Source of the DNA: Paludisphaera rhizosphaerae
Lineage (GTDB): Bacteria; Planctomycetota; Planctomycetia; Isosphaerales; Isosphaeraceae
DNA: 64,000 nt
NCBI RefSeq assembly: GCF_011065895.1
Contig: NZ_JAALCR010000014.1
Coordinates: forward strand, 124,001-188,000
Reading direction: 5' to 3'
Shown: piece by piece, positions 59,830-64,000 of the stretch
How positions within the stretch are numbered: position 1 is the stretch's first letter
How the letters are laid out: the number at the start of each line of letters is the position of its first letter
The notes under the pieces: generated by a model
The model's database searches: none
What the model saw: only the letters and a program-made list of their open reading frames with translations
What the model was told of the DNA's origin: nothing
Position numbers and translations under genes: made by a program

Positions 59830-62800
59830 CTGACGCGGCCAGCGCCCGGTATACGAGACGTTCCGTACGCGGGCCTCGCTCTCGTCGGCGAAGTGGAAGA
59901 AGCCGAAGGTCCTGCGGTTCGCCGGCTCGATCGCGCGGGAGTAGACCTCGGTTCCGTTCAGGCGGAGGGTCGCCCGATCGCCGGCGATTTCCAGGACGAC
60001 GCTGTTCCACTGCTTTTCCTTGAGCGGCAGAGACGCCGGGCCCCGGCGGTTCTCGGTCTCGACGGCCGTATTGCCGGGCTCGAGGCCGGTGCGGTCGTAC
60101 GCGGCGTCGGTCATCCAGTGGACCTTGACGCCGTCGGGATCCAGGAGGAACGCCAGCCGATCGAGGGCCGGCGAGGCCGTCGCCCGGCCGGGGTCGTAGA
60201 AGAACTCGTAGGAGATCTCGCCGTCCTCCAGCATCGGCCGATGGTAAGCGAGGAGGCTCTCCTGCTTCGAACCTGGGAACTCGGTGCGGACCCGGCCGAC
60301 GATCTCGTCGCCTCGCTTCTCCCAATCGGCCGTCGCGCCGGCGGGTTCGTCGTCGTAATAGTCGGCTCGCCAGCCCGTCAGGTCGGGGAGGGCCGAAAGT
60401 TTGAGGCGTTCGGGGACGTCCGGTGAACCCGTGATCCTGAGCTTCCTGACGCCGGCCGTGGAGCCCGCACTGGCGTGGACGGCCAGCCAGGGATCGCGTT
60501 CGGCGGGGAGGTTGGCCTCGTAGACCTGGCGGTCGTTGATGAAGATCGTCATGCGATTACCCTTCACGACCAGGCGGTAGGCGAACCAGTCGCCGATCCC
60601 GGCCAGCGGCGGCTTGACGTCGATCGTCTCGGTGCGCCGGCCTACCAGAAGTCGATACAGGTGGTTCAGGTCGTATTTCGGCGCGATGGCCACCCCGGCG
60701 TAAGAGATGCGGGCCTCGCGCCAGCCGAACGAGGTCAACTCGCAGTCGAGCTGGAAGTCGCCGCGCAGCGGGGTCGCCAGGTAGAGGTAGTCGTTGAAGT
60801 GCCCGGGCAAATGGGCGAGCTCGGCGTCACGACGGAGCCAGTGGCTCGACGGCGAGCCATTGCCACGCGTCTCGGCCGTGGCGAGGTCGACGGAAGCCCA
60901 GGACGAACCTTCGCCCGTCGCGGGCGGGACCCCGGCGTCAAGCGAGGCCAGCAGGGCCAGCGACCGGGTCCCCTTGACGAGGGTTTCCCACCGCGAGGCG
61001 CCGGCCTTCTTCTGGGCCCAATCGGCCGCGACGTCCAGCAAGGCCAGGACCGCGGGCGTCGCCTTCTTTCGCTCGGTCGCGAAGGCGGCGGCGGTCAACT
61101 CCGGCCAGCGGAGCCATTCGTCGAGATTGGAGGCGTCTCGGAGGGATTCGAGAAGCGGCTTCAACGCCGTCAGGGCGGCCTCGGCCGCCGCGTCGTCGTC
61201 GCGAGCGGTCGCGATCATCGCCTGCAAGGCGAGCTTTCCTCGCCGCGCCGCGTCGTCGCCGGCCGGAGCGGCTTCGACCCGATCGGCCAGTTCCGCGAGC
61301 TTTCCCGCCTGAGCCGCGGCCTCCACCATCGCCATCGCCGGGGCTCTCAGCTTTCCACCCGCCTCCGCTGGGGACGCTGCGGTCGGGGGGGGATTCGCGG
61401 GGGTGGAGTAACCCTGCAGCCGAAAGACCGGGTGGTCGGGCGAGGGGAGAACCCAACCCGCAAGGGCTTGATAGCGAGCCTCGGCGTCGGCCGGCGCGGA
61501 CGCCAGCACGTCCTCGGCCCCGAGGCTGAAGAGACGCTCGCCGATCACCGCGTGACGGGCGCGGCGTTCAGCTTCGGAGCCGACCTGCGCCGGGCTCCGC
61601 AGGGCGAGCGCGTTGCGGTCGGCGTCCGAGAGCGACTCGGGCCATCGGCCCTTGAGGACCACGTCGCGAACCTGCACCGCCGTCCTGTCCTTGTCATGGA
61701 AGAGGCCGAACCGACGCCCGGCCGTTGGCTCCAACGGATGCTCGTAGATCGTCCGCCCGTTCAACTCCAGGACGGCGGACGTCTCCTTGATCGTGAGCGT
61801 CAGCGCGTTCCAGTCGTTCGGCTTGAGGGGAAGCTCGCCGTCTCCCTGCCGATTCTCCGGCACGTCGACGGCGTTGGCGGCCGACACGCCCGACAGGTCG
61901 TTCGGGCCGCTCGTCAGCCAGTGCAGGCGCACGCCCTTCGGCTCCAAGAGGAAGGCGATGCGGCCCAGCGCGGGATGCACCATGACCTGATCGGGCTCGT
62001 AATAGAAGGCGTAGCTCAGGACGTCCCCGTCGCGGAGGGGCCGTTCGTAGAACAGGAGGCTCTGGACGGCGTCCTGGGGGAGCGCCGCCGCTCGACCGCT
62101 CTCGTCGTAGTATTCAGGGTTTTGAGTGGAGAGTCCCGAGGGGGGAAGCCGCCGGCCGCGAATGACGCCGCCTTCGGCCGACCAGTCGAAGTCGTCGGGA
62201 TTGGTGGAGGGCCTGGTCCGCCGGATGGAGGCTGTCGCCGCGTCCTCGGCGGCTGCGGGTGTGGGCGTCCGACGGGGCATCCGCGACTCGTTGAAGAAGC
62301 GGCTCGACCATCCTTCCAGGCGGTCCTCGGAGGTCAGCTTCACCTCGCGGGGGATCGTCGGATTCCCCGTGAGGACGACGTTGCGCCAGGCGGTGCGCTG
62401 GCCGGCGCCCGAGCCCAGGACCAGCCAGGGATTGGTCGGGGTGGGCGGCTTGTCCTCACGCATCAGGTGTCCGTTGACGTAGAGGCGCGTGGACTCCGGA
62501 GAGACCTTGTACATCACGCGGTTGAAGTCCTCGGTTCGCACGAACTTCCAGGGACGCCGAGGGTTCTCGGGATCGAGGTTCGGGGATTCGATCGCCGCGT
62601 TGGGGTCGGACGTGAGGGCGCCGTAGAGGACCCCGCCGCTGGCCCAGTCTCCTCGGAAGACGTCCATCGACAGTTCGAATTCGCCCGTGAGCGGGTAGTC
62701 GAACGCCAGCCGCTCGCCGAGCGCGCTGGCGACCAGGGCCGTGAGATCCTGATGACGAACCCATAAGGCCCGGAAGGAGGCGTTGTTGGTGCTGAAGGCG

Positions 62801-64000
62801 CTCCAGCCGGGGAGATCCACGACCGTGGAAGCCGTCAAACCCCGAGAGCCCGTCTCCTCGGCGCGGGCCGAGGCCAGCTCGCGCCGGACGATCGAGACGG
62901 CCGAGGAATCGGAGTAACGCCGCGCCTGCCCTTCAAGCGCCTCCATCAGCTCAAGGCCGAGGGCCCGCAGCTCGGGTTTGTCGCTCGACCGGGCGGCCCT
63001 CATCACTGGGTAGTCGTTCCAGGGGAACGTCCGCCGTTGCTGAAGGCGCATGCGGACGTTAAGGGTTTCGAGCGGCGAGGCGTTTTCGCGAGCGAGTTCG
63101 TCGATGCGGGACTTGACGCGACCGGAGACTTCCTCAACCCGCCCGGCCGTGAGGCCGATGAGTCTGTCGAGCGTCTCAGCGTTTTCGACCTTCTGCTCGA
63201 CGGCGGCGTGCGTCTCTTTGGCCAACTCGTCGAGCTTGCCAGCCTCGGCGGCCGACTCGACCAGCAGGCTCGCCGTGCTCCAGACGTCGTCGCTCGGCGA
63301 GGCATGGGGGGCCGGGTTCGCGCGGTTCGTGAAGCGAGCCGGGGGGTGATCGTCTGGGCCAGCGGTCGTCAGGAACCGGACGGACTTCCGCGATTCATTG
63401 GGGAGCGTCCAGGCCTTGAGAGCGGCGTATCGGTCGGTGACGGGAAGGCTCGCCATCCCCTGGAGGGTGAGGCGGAGGGCTTCGCCCAGGGGCGGGTCGC
63501 CGCCGGAGTAGCTCGGAGAGTCGAAGAACCGGCCGAACTGCTCCAGGGCTCCCGTCCAGTCCCCGGCGCGGGCGGATTCTCCGGCGATGGTCAGCAAGTG
63601 CTGCTTGCGCAGGTAGAGGAGGTAGTCGCCGCCGTAGTTGACGCCTCCGGTTCGTTCGACGACGTCGAAGTACGAGAGCAGCAGCTTGCGGCCCGCCTCG
63701 ACGTCGCCCGCGGCGAACGACTGGCGGGCGAGGGCGAGCATCAGAGGGCCGGCCGGTCCACCAGGCCCCGAGCCTTCATAGGCCTTCAAGCCGGCCTCCA
63801 CGACCTGACTCGCGGGCTTGCGAGCCGCCGGCCGGTCGAGTGCGGGCAGAGCCGCCAGCACGGCCAGCTCGGCGGTCGTGCGAAGGGGATCGCTCTTCAC
63901 GCGATCGAGCAGGGCGGCGAGGGCCGTATTCAGGTCGTCGTCGCGGCCGGAGGCGAGCGCGAGTTGCGTCTTCAGTACGAGCGCCGGCGCGGAGGCAAGG
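59782..64000 (-). CDS. Giant DUF1583/DUF1581-type planctomycete protein (5' end outside window)
   Basis: The frame remains open past the GTG at 63900 to the window edge, so at least 1,405 residues are present and the start lies beyond. The protein alternates helical TPR-like segments (ARAGDWTGALEQFGRFFDSPS and similar) with repeated beta-sandwich modules: GDFQLDCELTSFGWREARISY, YRLVVKGNRMTIFINDRQVYE and FEYDPG/FFYDPGRATASPALDRLAFLL. Each is followed by GVKVHWMTD, LPLKEKQWNSVVLEI and FGFFHFAD...RVRNVSYTGRWP. The module occurs at least twice (about 60.0-60.8 kb and 61.6-62.8 kb), showing internal duplication. This is the DUF1583 family found in planctomycetes. Function is unknown; the sandwich may bind carbohydrate. 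Confidence 0.85.
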   Translation of the reverse strand, partial: LASAPALVLKTQLALASGRDDDLNTALAALLDRVKSDPLRTTAELAVLAALPALDRPAARKPASQVVEAGLKAYEGSGPGGPAGPLMLALARQSFAAGDVEAGRKLLLSYFDVVERTGGVNYGGDYLLYLRKQHLLTIAGESARAGDWTGALEQFGRFFDSPSYSGGDPPLGEALRLTLQGMASLPVTDRYAALKAWTLPNESRKSVRFLTTAGPDDHPPARFTNRANPAPHASPSDDVWSTASLLVESAAEAGKLDELAKETHAAVEQKVENAETLDRLIGLTAGRVEEVSGRVKSRIDELARENASPLETLNVRMRLQQRRTFPWNDYPVMRAARSSDKPELRALGLELMEALEGQARRYSDSSAVSIVRRELASARAEETGSRGLTASTVVDLPGWSAFSTNNASFRALWVRHQDLTALVASALGERLAFDYPLTGEFELSMDVFRGDWASGGVLYGALTSDPNAAIESPNLDPENPRRPWKFVRTEDFNRVMYKVSPESTRLYVNGHLMREDKPPTPTNPWLVLGSGAGQRTAWRNVVLTGNPTIPREVKLTSEDRLEGWSSRFFNESRMPRRTPTPAAAEDAATASIRRTRPSTNPDDFDWSAEGGVIRGRRLPPSGLSTQNPEYYDESGRAAALPQDAVQSLLFYERPLRDGDVLSYAFYYEPDQVMVHPALGRIAFLLEPKGVRLHWLTSGPNDLSGVSAANAVDVPENRQGDGELPLKPNDWNALTLTIKETSAVLELNGRTIYEHPLEPTAGRRFGLFHDKDRTAVQVRDVVLKGRWPESLSDADRNALALRSPAQVGSEAERRARHAVIGERLFSLGAEDVLASAPADAEARYQALAGWVLPSPDHPVFRLQGYSTPANPPPTAASPAEAGGKLRAPAMAMVEAAAQAGKLAELADRVEAAPAGDDAARRGKLALQAMIATARDDDAAAEAALTALKPLLESLRDASNLDEWLRWPELTAAAFATERKKATPAVLALLDVAADWAQKKAGASRWETLVKGTRSLALLASLDAGVPPATGEGSSWASVDLATAETRGNGSPSSHWLRRDAELAHLPGHFNDYLYLATPLRGDFQLDCELTSFGWREARISYAGVAIAPKYDLNHLYRLLVGRRTETIDVKPPLAGIGDWFAYRLVVKGNRMTIFINDRQVYEANLPAERDPWLAVHASAGSTAGVRKLRITGSPDVPERLKLSALPDLTGWRADYYDDEPAGATADWEKRGDEIVGRVRTEFPGSKQESLLAYHRPMLEDGEISYEFFYDPGRATASPALDRLAFLLDPDGVKVHWMTDAAYDRTGLEPGNTAVETENRRGPASLPLKEKQWNSVVLEIAGDRATLRLNGTEVYSRAIEPANRRTFGFFHFADESEARVRNVSYTGRWPRQLPDPLIGGRAATSKP

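Noticed and set aside
60475-62766. 763-aa plus-strand ORF
   Set aside because: It is the antisense shadow of the DUF1583-type protein, with no signal, start context or family resemblance.
1-64000. CRISPR array
   Set aside because: No regularly spaced repeats with unique spacers were seen; the only tandem-like repeats are the short words at 21223-21358.

Overview
The window is high-GC bacterial chromosome. It almost certainly comes from a planctomycete, most likely the Isosphaeraceae (Singulisphaera/Paludisphaera-like). The evidence is a DUF1583/DUF1581-type giant protein, secreted proteins with the planctomycete N-terminal RLESLEGRQLMS motif, planctomycete cytochrome c proteins, and VCBS/FG-GAP and thrombospondin-3-like secreted proteins. 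These lineage calls are from memory of families; no database was searched.

Layout. (1) 1-6.4 kb: the 3' part of a very large secreted protein with a C-terminal EndoU-like toxin domain, and an overlapping small gene that is probably its immunity partner. An ISL3-family element follows, itself interrupted by an IS1-family element with a perfect 8-bp target duplication. (2) 6.4-12.3 kb: a tightly coupled four-gene minus-strand operon encoding a dual-GHKL (Hsp90-like plus histidine-kinase) ATPase, a receiver-domain protein, an unknown protein and an orphan NPPF-type adenine DNA methyltransferase. It has no recognised restriction nuclease and is my best candidate for an undescribed (defence or epigenetic) system. 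(3) 12.3-14.3 kb: decayed intergenic DNA and a Tat-type secreted protein. (4) About 14.5-24.25 kb: an integrative element. It has a leftward ribbon-helix-helix regulator operon, a promoter with operator-like repeats, a rightward set of genes (small sigma factor, unknown proteins, excisionase-like HTH, zinc-ribbon protein, DUF3987 protein, CHC2/Toprim primase), iteron-like repeats, and a tyrosine integrase whose 3' end runs into a tRNA gene. (5) 24.16-24.54 kb: a tRNA-Lys(UUU) gene split in the anticodon loop by a 310-nt group I intron.

(6) 24.6-45.5 kb: core-like planctomycete genes. These are an RsmB-like methyltransferase lacking its cysteines, a surface repeat protein, a YgiQ radical-SAM protein, a solute-binding lipoprotein, VanZ-like and VCBS proteins, a four-gene operon of exported proteins including a dihaem cytochrome-like protein, a caspase-TPR protein, a cytochrome/copper-monooxygenase-like/EF-hand fusion, and a BASS-type transporter. 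(7) 45.7-58.5 kb: a potassium and signalling cluster. An acidic PepSY-like protein with an OmpR-type two-component pair converges on the kdp operon (31-aa membrane peptide, kdpF, kdpA, kdpB, extended kdpC). Divergent from kdp is an NtrC-type activator with its kinase and a kinase-less KdpD. A good sigma-54 promoter and an upstream palindrome lie between them, suggesting that kdp here is driven by sigma-54 rather than by the KdpE system of enterobacteria. (8) 58.5-64 kb: an SDR oxidoreductase, a doubtful ORF, and the 3' portion of a giant DUF1583-type protein that runs off the window.
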